64,000 nt of DNA from Panacibacter microcysteis (lineage in GTDB: Bacteria > Bacteroidota > Bacteroidia > Chitinophagales > Chitinophagaceae), in contig NZ_JADWYR010000001.1 in assembly GCF_015831355.1 (NCBI RefSeq), positions 248,001 through 312,000 of the forward strand, given 5' to 3'. Made by a program: the position numbers and the translations under genes. Under the pieces are notes generated by a model. That model saw only the letters and a list, made by a program, of their open reading frames with translations, searched no databases and had not been told where the DNA came from. How positions within the stretch are numbered: position 1 is the first letter of the stretch; every line of letters starts with the position of its first letter. This document shows positions 14,898 to 23,885 of the stretch, one piece after another.

Positions 14898-16247
14898 TCA
14901 GGTCCGGGGCTCAAAAGCAATAGAAACAGCGGTTTTGGTGTGCGTGGTAATTTTAAAGCGGTCATCTATCCTGTAACCGATAACCCAGACAATCCGTTTA
15001 TCAGATTCAATCACCCACACTTTTTCTTTTTCTGTTTTTGACAATTTATTATCTATAAAAAACTTACCCAATTTTTTCTTTTTCTGCATGCCAAGCGGGT
15101 AAAAATAATCGCCCTGCTTCCACTTACGCAGTAACAGCGGCAACTTTAGCAAAGCCGCATCTACATTTACCGCAAGTGCTGTTGTTTGTGTTACTGACTG
15201 TGGTTTTGTTACCTGCCCGAAAAGCAGTACCCCATGCTCAAAATGTATGGGGCCGGTTAATTGCCCTATCACAATATTTGCGGCAATTTCATTTTGTACC
15301 GGCGCTATAATCAGCCATTGCCTGTTACGGATGATCCTGTGGGTATCGCTTGTTATAAAACTGCCGTTAGATGCTGTAAAAAGCTTGAGTACTTCATTAA
15401 CCTGTGCACTGCCAAAACCGAAGTCCCTGATAATTTCCCAGGTAATGGTTTGCAGCGGTTGTGCCTTTTGCCATTTCAATATTGGTACATGCCATTCATT
15501 ACCCTTTTGCTCCGGCAGTTTTGCTTTGTGCAGCTTTACAGCCTGCATATAAAGATCTTCAGCCTCGCTAAAACGCTGAATGTTTGCCAGCAGGTTATCT
15601 TCTACGTTGGAAAAAACCTCTTTAATGGCGGGCAAAAGCTGCAACCGAAAATAGTTGCGGGTGTATTTATCTGTGGAGTTGGAAGAGTCTTCTACCCATG
15701 TTAAATTGTTATCCTGCGCATAAACAACAACATCGTTTCGTTTGGCAAACAGCAAGGGGCGTATTATGTGCCTGCTGGTATCGTTTACAGGCATACCTGT
15801 TAAACCATGCAAACCCGTTCCGCGAAAAAAATGCATGAGCAGCGTTTCAATATTATCATTTGCATTGTGCGCAGTTGCAAGTTTTGAACCTGCAGGCAGC
15901 TCTTTTTTCAGCAGTGATGCAAACCATTCGTAACGCAGGTTGCGGGCTGCTTCCTGTATAGATAGTTTGTATTCTGCAGCGTACGCTGCGGTATCGAATT
16001 TCTGTACAAATACCTTTTTATTGTACTTCGTCTGTAACGATCGTACAAAGGTTTCATCTCTGTCGCTTTCCGCGCCACGCAGTTGAAAATTAACATGCGC
16101 AATAAGAAAATCAAATCCTGCTTTAGCACACAGATCGGTTAATACAACGCTGTCTATGCCACCGCTTACGGCCAGCAGTAATGTTGTTTGTGCGGGCTGC
16201 AAATGAAACTGCTCTTTTAGAAAATGCAGGAACCTTGGTAATAACAT
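14898..16247 (-). CDS. tilS: tRNA(Ile)-lysidine synthetase
   Basis: A 449-residue N-type ATP pyrophosphatase that converts C34 of tRNA-Ile(CAU) to lysidine so that AUA is read as Ile. The PP-loop SGGIDS is at residues 28-33; AHVNFQLRGAESDRDE and TAHNANDNIETLLMHFFRGTG are typical, and a C-terminal TilS domain ends near KKLGKFFIDNKLSKTEKE. The frame is open 65 codons upstream, but that region is an intergenic repeat, so ATG at 16247 is taken. Confidence 0.96.
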   Translation of the reverse strand: MLLPRFLHFLKEQFHLQPAQTTLLLAVSGGIDSVVLTDLCAKAGFDFLIAHVNFQLRGAESDRDETFVRSLQTKYNKKVFVQKFDTAAYAAEYKLSIQEAARNLRYEWFASLLKKELPAGSKLATAHNANDNIETLLMHFFRGTGLHGLTGMPVNDTSRHIIRPLLFAKRNDVVVYAQDNNLTWVEDSSNSTDKYTRNYFRLQLLPAIKEVFSNVEDNLLANIQRFSEAEDLYMQAVKLHKAKLPEQKGNEWHVPILKWQKAQPLQTITWEIIRDFGFGSAQVNEVLKLFTASNGSFITSDTHRIIRNRQWLIIAPVQNEIAANIVIGQLTGPIHFEHGVLLFGQVTKPQSVTQTTALAVNVDAALLKLPLLLRKWKQGDYFYPLGMQKKKKLGKFFIDNKLSKTEKEKVWVIESDKRIVWVIGYRIDDRFKITTHTKTAVSIAFEPRT

Positions 16248-16309
16248 GCGGTAAAAATAGAAGGAAAGTTTGAGTTTGCAGGTTTCAAACTGTTTGCACA
16301 GGACCTGTG

Positions 16310-16400
16310 TTGAAATGCAGTATCGTTGCTGCCACCGCTTATGGCGCACAAGAGTGCGACGCAACAGGAGCTCAATAGTTGTTCCAATGCCCGGCTCCCC
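16310..16400 (+). repeat. GTACAAGAG-family intergenic repeat
   Basis: The core is GCACAAGAGTGCGACGCAAC at 16346-16365, one base from consensus. The 3' end GCCCGGCTCC lies just before the DUF5686 gene stop. Confidence 0.88.
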
Positions 16401-16407
16401 ATAAATC

Positions 16408-18897
16408 TTACAATGTAAACCTGAAGCCGCCGAAAACACCAAAACGTTGCTGTTTCACATCCGGCAGAGGCCGTGGCAACACACGCCATATAAAATCGAT
16501 GCGGAAGAATTTGAGGATATTATCAATACCGGTTCCCACCTCCATATAAAGGTTGCCGTCGAGCGATTTGAATGGCGCACCGGTAACAAAATTGAGCTGC
16601 TTATTGGCATTGCTAAGATTGCCTGCAACCCCTTTTACCTCCCAAAACTGCCTGAGTTTAAGTTTACGTGTAATGGGTATGTACCTGAACAGTCCACTGC
16701 CAATATTGTGCTCGATATTAAAGCCAGCATAGCGGTCGGTAAGGTATTCAAAACGGTTCATGAGATTGAATGAATGATAACTGTAGTAGTACCACTCATT
16801 GCCCGGCTGGTGTACCAGCATCTGGTAAGGCAGCGTACCAAATACTTTGCCCGCAAAGAAATTGTAACGCAGTGTGCCGTATGGCGGAATTTTGAGGTAA
16901 TCAGAAATACTCAGATCGATTTTATTATAATCGTAGCTGCTGTTGAGTACGCCGCTGAAGCCATGTGTGAAGACTAGTTGCACAATGGGGTACTGGCTGC
17001 CAAAACTGGAACGATCAAAATTGCTTTCCAGGAAACGCTCCTGGTATGCATATCGTAACCTGAGACGTGTTTCAAAAGAGTTAAGCGGCTCGCCATCAGT
17101 TGTGGGAAAAGCGTCCTTGCCAGGCAGATTGAGCAATGCTTTGTATTGCCTGCTGGAAAGCGTTAACCCAACGGAGAAATTCTTATTGGTTTCGGTAAAA
17201 TACTCGAGTTTCTTTTCTGTTATCTGCTGAAATTTAAATGGCACATTGGGTTTACGTGCAAATACAGCAAATACGTTATCGCTGCCCAGCTGGTCGTACA
17301 CAACCTGGCCATTATCCAGATCACTTTTGTAAGAGGCAAGCAGGTAGCTCCATGGCTTTCGGCTAAACTGGTACTTTATTTCAGCCTGGCCTTTGTATTT
17401 TTTATCTGTAAACCCATAAGCCAGGTAACCGTGCAAATACCAGTGCTGGCTAAAACCACGATTGGTAGACAGATCGAAACGTACCCTTGTACCCTCCCAC
17501 CTGTTGCCGGAAAACCAGTAATACCATGGACCAATAACATAATTGCCAATATACTTTGTACCGGTGGTAAGAAAGTCTATTGAATTTTTATAGAAAAGAA
17601 AAGTTTTATTGTTCTCGAGTGTATCGAGCAGTTTATAAATGTTTTGTTCGTTTTTGTTGAGGGGCTCGAAACGGTGCTGCACCCAAAAAGAATCTGGCAG
17701 GTCTGTGGTATTTGGAACGAGGATGATCTCTTCATTGCTTTTACCTTTATTTAGTTCGTTGATCACTGTGCTGCTGTTGATCAACACATTTCTGTAGGTG
17801 GTGGTTTTTCTTCCTTTAAAACCGAGGCGGTTGGCACCAACCGGAGCAATATCAACCACGAACTTGTCTTTATACAAAAACCACGAAGAATCGCTTACCA
17901 GTTTATACTCCTGTATCAATGTAAGCCCCGTAACAAAGTTGATGTTTGCATCGAGTGCCGGCCGCAGGGTAACTTTCTGCACCGCAAATGTTGTATCATG
18001 TATCCAGCTATCACCTTCAAAAGTATTCTCACCTACATGTTTAGGTTTAAATTGAAAATGCACCAGCCTTCGGCCGCCCAGGTATTGTGTATCGAGTAAT
18101 TTGAAGTTGTAATAGTTGTCTGCATTATCACTGAAAGGCGAAATAAAAGATTTATCCAGCACAGGAATAAGGTTGCTGTACACATTTACATTCTGGTAGG
18201 TTGCACCCAGTTGTTTCATCCAGCTTTCGTTGTTGAACCCGCTTGCATTGGTGGCCTTGATTACTTCTCTTGTACGGTAAGGTTTTTTCTCGTAATAATA
18301 ATCAGAGATTGTTTCAGTAAGGTAAACCGGCAAAAAAGGGTCTTTTTCAGAAGACGTGTCGGTATAGTCAAAAGCGAATTTCAGCGGCTTTAGTGCAAAG
18401 TTCCGTTCCAGTTTATCCCTGTTTACTTTATTAAGATCCAGTTCGAGCTTGTTGTACACTTCATAGCCAAAGTTGCTGTAGTTGGAACGGTCATTAACTG
18501 GTTTCTTTGAAATGATTTTTCGCCAGAACCAGAGCGCCCTGTTGTATTTGGCTTTTACAACAGCCTCATTTTTGGGTGCCTCAACTTCTATATAAATGGT
18601 AACAGATGCAGAATCTTTCAGCAGTGCAACGGGGATTTCAGCTATTTTATAACCAACGTTGAGTACCTGCAGTGTGTCGCCTGCAGGCCATGTGTTTAAT
18701 GAGAAGGAAAATTTCCCTGCAGAATCCGTTATCATACCGCGGCCGCTAACCTTAAACACCACAGATGCATAAGGTATAGGCTCATCACTTTGCTTATCCA
18801 ATACAATTCCGCTCAATGTCTTCGACTGCGCATGAATGATGTTTACATACGCCGTTAGCAACAAAATAATCAAACCCAGCTTTTTCTTCAATGCCAT
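16408..18897 (-). CDS. DUF5686 family outer-membrane protein with CarboxypepD-like domain
   Basis: An 829-residue exported protein. The signal peptide ends near IIHAQ; residues 25-110 form a carboxypeptidase regulatory-like beta-sandwich (LSGIVLDKQSDEPIPYASVVF); then a long region typical of DUF5686 with many aromatic beta-strands, ending in FGGFRFTL, a C-terminal beta-barrel-like signature. Probably an outer-membrane barrel with a periplasmic N-domain. Function not established. It is 160 nt upstream of tilS on the same strand, with a repeat between. Confidence 0.85.
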   Translation of the reverse strand: MALKKKLGLIILLLTAYVNIIHAQSKTLSGIVLDKQSDEPIPYASVVFKVSGRGMITDSAGKFSFSLNTWPAGDTLQVLNVGYKIAEIPVALLKDSASVTIYIEVEAPKNEAVVKAKYNRALWFWRKIISKKPVNDRSNYSNFGYEVYNKLELDLNKVNRDKLERNFALKPLKFAFDYTDTSSEKDPFLPVYLTETISDYYYEKKPYRTREVIKATNASGFNNESWMKQLGATYQNVNVYSNLIPVLDKSFISPFSDNADNYYNFKLLDTQYLGGRRLVHFQFKPKHVGENTFEGDSWIHDTTFAVQKVTLRPALDANINFVTGLTLIQEYKLVSDSSWFLYKDKFVVDIAPVGANRLGFKGRKTTTYRNVLINSSTVINELNKGKSNEEIILVPNTTDLPDSFWVQHRFEPLNKNEQNIYKLLDTLENNKTFLFYKNSIDFLTTGTKYIGNYVIGPWYYWFSGNRWEGTRVRFDLSTNRGFSQHWYLHGYLAYGFTDKKYKGQAEIKYQFSRKPWSYLLASYKSDLDNGQVVYDQLGSDNVFAVFARKPNVPFKFQQITEKKLEYFTETNKNFSVGLTLSSRQYKALLNLPGKDAFPTTDGEPLNSFETRLRLRYAYQERFLESNFDRSSFGSQYPIVQLVFTHGFSGVLNSSYDYNKIDLSISDYLKIPPYGTLRYNFFAGKVFGTLPYQMLVHQPGNEWYYYSYHSFNLMNRFEYLTDRYAGFNIEHNIGSGLFRYIPITRKLKLRQFWEVKGVAGNLSNANKQLNFVTGAPFKSLDGNLYMEVGTGIDNILKFFRIDFIWRVLPRPLPDVKQQRFGVFGGFRFTL

Positions 18898-19191
18898 ACA
18901 AAACCAAAATTAGTCCAGTTAAAAAAAGGAATCTCAACTCTTTTACATACGGCAGGCAATTACAATTAGTTTAACAATGGGTGTTATCATCCATCGATCT
19001 ACGATTCTTATTGCAGAGCAGGTTTTGAATGAATGTGTAAAAATAGTAATACTTTGGCAATGTTGTTGGCCAGGGCAGTCAAGTGGCAAGCTTAACCCGG
19101 CAGCAAAATAACGGGGCTAAGAAAAGCTCATCGCATCTTATACATGCTAAAAACTGCTGATGATAAAGTCTAAACTATAAGTGCTTTCACC
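18898..19191. other. intergenic region between divergent DUF5686 and sucD genes
   Basis: No ORF of note, no intergenic repeat copy and no hairpin found. It should hold the two divergent promoters. Confidence 0.6.
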
Positions 19192-19199
19192 TATTTTTG
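19192..19199 (+). promoter_or_regulatory. -7 promoter box of sucD
   Basis: TATTTTTG matches TAnnTTTG, 22 nt before the sucD ATG. Confidence 0.55.
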
Positions 19200-19221
19200 C
19201 GCAACCGAAAAAAATTGCATC

Positions 19222-20094
19222 ATGTCAGTATTAGTGAATAAAAATTCGAAGATCATTGTACAGGGTTTTACCGGTACAGAAGGAACTTTCCATGCAGGCC
19301 AGATGATAGAGTACGGAACAAATGTAGTAGGTGGTGTTACACCTGGCAAAGGTGGCAGTACACATCTGGATAAACCGGTATTCAATACTGTGGCAGATGC
19401 GGTAAAAAATACCGGCGCAAACGTAAGCATCATATTTGTACCACCGGCTTTTGCTGCCGATGCAATTATGGAAGCAGCCGATGCCAGTATAGCATTGGTG
19501 GTTTGTATAACAGAAGGTATTCCTGTGCAGGATATGGTGAAAGTAAAAGATTACCTGCGTGGTAAATCTACAAGATTGATCGGCCCCAACTGTCCCGGCG
19601 TTATCACCGCCGGCGAGGCTAAAGTGGGTATTATGCCTGGCTTCATTTTCAAACCAGGTAAAATCGGTATCGTTTCAAAATCCGGCACCCTTACATACGA
19701 GGCCGCAGACCAGGTTGTAAAGGCGGGCCTGGGTATTACTACAGCAATCGGTATTGGTGGCGATCCTATTATTGGAACCACCACAAAGGAGGCTGTTGAA
19801 TTACTTATGAATGATGCTGATACAGACGGAATTATTATGATTGGAGAGATCGGTGGCGGTATGGAAGCTGAGGCTGCCCGCTGGATAAAAGAAAATGGCA
19901 CCAAACCGGTTGTTGGTTTCATTGCCGGTCAAACTGCACCTCCAGGCCGCAGAATGGGACATGCCGGCGCTATCATTGGTGGTGCAGATGATACAGCTGC
20001 AGCTAAAATGAAGATCATGGCTGAGTGTGGCATTCATGTGGTGGCAAGCCCTGCAGATATTGGTAAAACCATGGCAGAAGCGCTAAAAAAGTAA
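19222..20094 (+). CDS. sucD: succinyl-CoA ligase (ADP/GDP-forming) alpha subunit
   Basis: A 290-residue TCA-cycle enzyme subunit. The N-terminal CoA-binding Rossmann domain begins [28 protein letters not shown] is the middle motif; the phosphorylated His247 lies in [13 protein letters not shown]. Full family length. The beta subunit gene (sucC) is not adjacent, so the two subunits are encoded at separate loci. It has its own promoter and terminator. Confidence 0.98.
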   Translation: MSVLVNKNSKIIVQGFTGTEGTFHAGQMIEYGTNVVGGVTPGKGGSTHLDKPVFNTVADAVKNTGANVSIIFVPPAFAADAIMEAADASIALVVCITEGIPVQDMVKVKDYLRGKSTRLIGPNCPGVITAGEAKVGIMPGFIFKPGKIGIVSKSGTLTYEAADQVVKAGLGITTAIGIGGDPIIGTTTKEAVELLMNDADTDGIIMIGEIGGGMEAEAARWIKENGTKPVVGFIAGQTAPPGRRMGHAGAIIGGADDTAAAKMKIMAECGIHVVASPADIGKTMAEALKK

Positions 20095-20112
20095 ACAAAC
20101 ATTTAAGTTTAT

Positions 20113-20145
20113 AAATGACCGTCTTTACAGGCGGTCATTTTTTTA
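20113..20145 (+). terminator. sucD terminator
   Basis: An AATGACCG / CGGTCATT stem followed by a seven-T run, 19 nt after the stop. Confidence 0.92.
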
Positions 20146-20149
20146 TTAG

Positions 20150-20235
20150 CCAGGCTCCTGTAGCAATATTAAGCGTTCGTTGCGTCGCACTCTTGTACTG
20201 TTGAAGCTATATGCAGCAACTGCGAAGATCCAGGC
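20150..20235 (-). repeat. GTACAAGAG-family intergenic repeat
   Basis: The core is exact at 20179-20198 (reverse). The 5' half has the TGTTGAAGC and ATGCAGCAACTGCGAAG segments shared with copies at 36,645, 47,988 and 61,890. Confidence 0.9.
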
Positions 20236-20345
20236 GAATATTTCAATGGTGCATGATTTAAAGAAGCTCACCGGTACATATTATTAAATATCATCATAAC
20301 TTTTAGCAAACCCTTTATCTTTATCCGTAAAAAACGGATAGCTAC

Positions 20346-21443
20346 ATGTGTCATGACACACTTTACCAGGTTGCTCTTACCATGGTTCCAAATATTGGTG
20401 CTGTTCAGGCAAAAGCGCTTATAGAGCATTTTGGCAGCGCAGAAGCTGTTTTTAAAGCCTCCGCTTCAAAACTGGGAAAGGTAGATTTGATTGGCGAAGT
20501 CAGGGCTGCCGCAGTAAAAAACTTTACTCAATTCAACCTGGCAGAAGATGAGTTGCTGTTCATTGAAAAATATAAAATACAAACTTTTTTCATAAAAGAC
20601 AAAGATTACCCGCAGCGCTTGCTTAAGTGTATTGATGCGCCGGTCCTGCTTTATTACCGTGGAAATGCAGATCTTAATCATGCTAAAATCATCAGTATTA
20701 TCGGCACCAGAACGAGCACAGACTATGGCAAACAGGTAACAGAAAAACTGGTGGAAGACCTTCGGGAACAGCATGTTTTAGTACTTAGCGGCCTGGCTTT
20801 TGGTATAGATGCTATTGCGCACAGGGCGGCACTTGCAAACGGGTTACCAACAATTGGTGTGCTGGCACACGGCCTTGACAATATTTACCCTCCGCAGCAT
20901 AAAGCACTTGCAAAAGATATGATGTTGCAGGGCGGCTTGTTAACTGAATTCACCAGGTATACAAAGGCAGACCGGCATAATTTCCCAAGGCGCAATCGCA
21001 TTGTAGCAGGCATGGCAGATGCAACTATTGTTGTTGAAACCGCCATCAAAGGCGGCAGCATGATAACGGCGGAACTGGCACATAACTATGGACGCGATGT
21101 CTTTGCCTGCCCGGGCAGAATTATTGATGCAAAAAGCGCGGGTTGCAACTATCTGATTAAAAATAACCACGCCACTTTATTAACAGATGCCCAACAGTTC
21201 GCTGAAAAAATGGGTTGGCAGAAAAAAAACAATACACGTAAAGTACAAAAAGAATTATTTATAGAATTATCTGCTGACGAGCAAACGATTGTAAATCTGC
21301 TGTCCGGCAATCCGGGTATGCATATAGACGAGTTGTTGCTGAAAAGTAACCTCAGCACCAGCGCAATAGCAGCAGGTATACTTAGCCTGGAACTTCAAAA
21401 CGTTGTAATAAGCATGCCGGGTAAAATGTACAGGCTTGCCTAA
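20346..21443 (+). CDS. dprA: DNA-processing protein DprA
   Basis: A 365-residue protein that loads RecA on incoming single-stranded DNA during natural transformation. N-terminal SAM/HhH-like segment (MVPNIGAVQAKALIEHFGS), then the Rossmann-like DprA/Smf domain with SIIGTRTSTDYGKQ, SGLAFGIDAIAHRAAL, NFPRRNRIVAGMADATIVVE and GRDVFACPG; C-terminal winged helix (LLSGNPGMHIDELL). Full length. It implies potential competence, although no com genes are in view. Confidence 0.97.
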   Translation: MCHDTLYQVALTMVPNIGAVQAKALIEHFGSAEAVFKASASKLGKVDLIGEVRAAAVKNFTQFNLAEDELLFIEKYKIQTFFIKDKDYPQRLLKCIDAPVLLYYRGNADLNHAKIISIIGTRTSTDYGKQVTEKLVEDLREQHVLVLSGLAFGIDAIAHRAALANGLPTIGVLAHGLDNIYPPQHKALAKDMMLQGGLLTEFTRYTKADRHNFPRRNRIVAGMADATIVVETAIKGGSMITAELAHNYGRDVFACPGRIIDAKSAGCNYLIKNNHATLLTDAQQFAEKMGWQKKNNTRKVQKELFIELSADEQTIVNLLSGNPGMHIDELLLKSNLSTSAIAAGILSLELQNVVISMPGKMYRLA

Positions 21444-21449
21444 ACAAAA

Positions 21450-21471
21450 AACCACGCTGGTAAGCGTGGTT
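21450..21471. terminator. bidirectional terminator between dprA and the T9SS protein gene
   Basis: A 9-bp stem AACCACGCT / AGCGTGGTT with a 4-nt loop between convergent genes; A- and T-rich flanks are modest. Confidence 0.75.
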
Positions 21472-21494
21472 TGTAAGAATATTTTTGGCTAATC

Positions 21495-21845
21495 TTATTT
21501 AACAACCTGGAATTTACCTGTTTCTATTATGCGTCCATTTTTATCTGTAAGCCTGTAAACATAAATACCACGATAATAATCATTATCCAGGATTACAGTT
21601 GCTTTTCCTGATGCAAGTGAAACATCTTTCATTTTTTTTCCTGAGAAGCTGTAAATCTGCAAGATTGCATTTTTATCACCACCATTTTGAAATTCAAAAT
21701 TTACAACAGATGTAGCCGGGTTGGGATAGCATTTTATAATCTTTACCTGGGTACCTGAAGCAAATGAATAACCTGTCATCAAAATTATTATGATGAAGGT
21801 TAGCAAACGCTTTGTAAGAAAAGAAATGTGTAAAATTCTATTCAT
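21495..21845 (-). CDS. small exported protein consisting of a T9SS type A sorting domain
   Basis: A 116-residue protein: a signal/membrane segment (LLTFIIIILMTGYSFA), then directly IKCYPNPATSVVNFEFQNG, LQIYSFSGKKMKDVSL and YYRGIYVYRLTDKNGRIIETGKFQVVK. This is the complete type IX C-terminal sorting domain with almost no cargo before it. It may be a minimal T9SS substrate, a remnant of a larger secreted protein, or a decoy/regulator. The start is set by the signal peptide. Confidence 0.8.
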   Translation of the reverse strand: MNRILHISFLTKRLLTFIIIILMTGYSFASGTQVKIIKCYPNPATSVVNFEFQNGGDKNAILQIYSFSGKKMKDVSLASGKATVILDNDYYRGIYVYRLTDKNGRIIETGKFQVVK

Positions 21846-21919
21846 AAGATAAATTGGTACAATAAAAGTACCAACATATTATTGTTTACGAATCTGCAAT
21901 TTAACGTTTTTATCAAATA

Positions 21920-22390
21920 TTAATTGAGTTCCGCTAATTTTTGGTTGATTTTTTCAAAGTCTGGCAGTTCTCCGGCATTTTCCAACACCTCTTCATACTG
22001 CACGAGGCCATCCTTGTCAATGATAAACGCAGACCTCTTGGAAACACCTTTCATCCATCCAATAAATGACTCGTACAAACAACCGTATGCTGCAGAAGCC
22101 TCTTTGTTAAAATCGCTCAGTAACGGAAAATTCAGGTGTTGCTCTTCTTTAAACCGGGCAAGGGTTTGCGGAGAATCTACTGAAATGCCAAGCACTTTTG
22201 CATTTATATTGTTATAGGCAGCAATGTTGTCTCTTACGCTGCACAGCTCTTTTGTACAAACACCTGTAAATGCCAATGGAAAAAAGAGTAGCAGTACATT
22301 GCTGCCCTGAAGATCGGCCAGGTTTACAAGGTTTCTTTCTGTATCGTACAGTTGTAACTCCGGTGCTTTTTGTCCTATTATTGTGCTCAT
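21920..22390 (-). CDS. peroxiredoxin (AhpC/TSA family)
   Basis: A 156-residue thiol peroxidase reducing hydroperoxides. FPLAFTGVCTKELCSVRD holds the peroxidatic Cys45 in the PxxxTxxC motif, with a further Cys50 that could act as resolving cysteine (BCP/AhpE-like). LGISVDSPQTLARFKEE and RSAFIIDKDGLVQYEEV are typical. The frame is open 20 codons upstream, but Met at 22390 begins the family homology. Confidence 0.92.
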   Translation of the reverse strand: MSTIIGQKAPELQLYDTERNLVNLADLQGSNVLLLFFPLAFTGVCTKELCSVRDNIAAYNNINAKVLGISVDSPQTLARFKEEQHLNFPLLSDFNKEASAAYGCLYESFIGWMKGVSKRSAFIIDKDGLVQYEEVLENAGELPDFEKINQKLAELN

Positions 22391-22529
22391 GTTCTTTAAT
22401 TGATTATTAATAATGCAAAATACAGGAACATTAACCAATCTAAGGGCCAATTGTTGAAAAACACCTCAAAAAATCAGTATTAATACTTATTGTGCAACGG
22501 TGAGACAGGAAAGATTATGCGGAAAGAAG

Positions 22530-22625
22530 TCCGCTTCGGTCTTCGCGGTGGCTGCGTATAGCTTCAACAGTACAAGAGTGCGACGCAACGGAAGCATCAT
22601 ACATGTTCTGCTGCCGGGCCCATTA
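22530..22625 (+). repeat. GTACAAGAG-family intergenic repeat
   Basis: The core is exact at 22570-22589. The 3' end CTGCCGGGCCCAT abuts the PorP/SprF gene stop. Confidence 0.9.
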
Positions 22626-22630
22626 CTTTC

Positions 22631-23656
22631 CTAGAATTTTGGACAAAGTACCGCGTTTTGCGTGGTATTGTTGCGATCGAGAAAGCCTGTATAGGAAATA
22701 GCCAGCTCGAACCCGCCCCTGCCCTGGCTTGCAGTTTTTAACTGGGAAACATTGGCATCGTAACTCATAGATATGGAAAACGGGTTGTAGTCTAGTTTTA
22801 TTACCGGTATAAATGCATCTTTCAACCGAAGGTAGCCGCCGGCATGAATAACATATTTCGGCTTTGTATAATCTTCTCCAATTTTTACAGAATAAGTTGC
22901 GCCGGCAATAGCTTCATTATATTCACCCTGCTTGCTAAAATCTGCCTGTATGGTAATGAAAGACGTTTCAGATGTGGTAAAGCGCATACCGCCGGAAACC
23001 ACCCATTTCGGTTTCAATTCCACCGGCGGATTTTTATAAAAAGAGTTGAGCGGCCTGTTAAAATGGTGATACGCCACGCCGATGAAATAATTGTCTGTTT
23101 CACTGCCTTTTATAGAAGAGTTGTAAGACATGCCGAAGCTGCCATCCCAGTAATTATAATTTGTTTGGGTAAACAACTCGCCATCTGCCAGGCCCGGGTT
23201 ATAACCATTGCCGTCATACTGATTATTGGTGGTCATTTTAGACCTGTCTATACGCCTTTGTACAAAACCACCCATAAACCCAAGTGATAAATACCTGTTC
23301 TCCACATCGCTCAAAGACTTATGATAATTAATGGCCGGGTAAATATTGGTGGTGGTAAAATTTGTAATACCCGCTTTATCGTACAATAACTGCAGGCCTG
23401 TAGTAAGAAAATCATTTCCCTGGCCTACCGGCTGTTTATATTCTGCATTCAAAGAACCGGTCTGGTAAGGTATAGTAACGCTGCCCCATTGGTTACGATA
23501 TACACCCTGTACACGTATATCGCCAGCAAAAAGCCCCGCAAGTGATGGATTTCGTAAAAGAGGCGCTTCAAAAAACTGCGAAAAGTGAGGATCCTGTGCC
23601 AAAGCATGCATAGCAAAACCTGTCATTGACAGTATTATGGCGCTGGCAGCCTTCAT
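22631..23656 (-). CDS. PorP/SprF family type IX secretion outer-membrane protein
   Basis: About 341 residues. The signal peptide ends MHALAQDPHFSQFFEAPL, and LRNPSLAGLFAGDIRVQGVYRNQWGSV is the family signature; the remainder is a beta-barrel. PorP/SprF proteins retain or anchor type B CTD cargo of the T9SS at the cell surface. The upstream gene on the same strand encodes such a cargo, as commonly observed. An in-frame ATG 24 codons upstream is disfavoured because the signal peptide starts at MKAASAII. Confidence 0.93.
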   Translation of the reverse strand: MKAASAIILSMTGFAMHALAQDPHFSQFFEAPLLRNPSLAGLFAGDIRVQGVYRNQWGSVTIPYQTGSLNAEYKQPVGQGNDFLTTGLQLLYDKAGITNFTTTNIYPAINYHKSLSDVENRYLSLGFMGGFVQRRIDRSKMTTNNQYDGNGYNPGLADGELFTQTNYNYWDGSFGMSYNSSIKGSETDNYFIGVAYHHFNRPLNSFYKNPPVELKPKWVVSGGMRFTTSETSFITIQADFSKQGEYNEAIAGATYSVKIGEDYTKPKYVIHAGGYLRLKDAFIPVIKLDYNPFSISMSYDANVSQLKTASQGRGGFELAISYTGFLDRNNTTQNAVLCPKF

Positions 23657-23749
23657 AATATTACATTTCACATTTTTTCGTATCGGTAAACTCACAGGTC
23701 TCTGTTTTTCTTTTTTAGTTCTAAACATGCATTACGGGTTATTTATTTT

Positions 23750-23840
23750 ATGTACCCGGCTTTTTGATCCTTTATTAAGCTCCTGTTGCGTCGCACTCTT
23801 GTACGCCATATCATTGTGCGGCAACAGCACTACCCGGTTA
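23750..23840 (-). repeat. GTACAAGAG-family intergenic repeat
   Basis: The core is exact at 23785-23804 (reverse), with the GCCGGGTACATAAAATAA end toward the PorP/SprF start. It sits between the cargo gene and the PorP/SprF gene, so it would lie inside any shared transcript. Confidence 0.9.
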
Positions 23841-23885
23841 ATTATTCTCAAACTACCATTGTAGTTCTTTAAGTATTCCTGTACA

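Noticed and set aside
16248-16442. 65-codon N-terminal extension of TilS
   Set aside because: It is translated intergenic repeat sequence (LLLRRTLV type peptide); the family homology starts at the internal Met.
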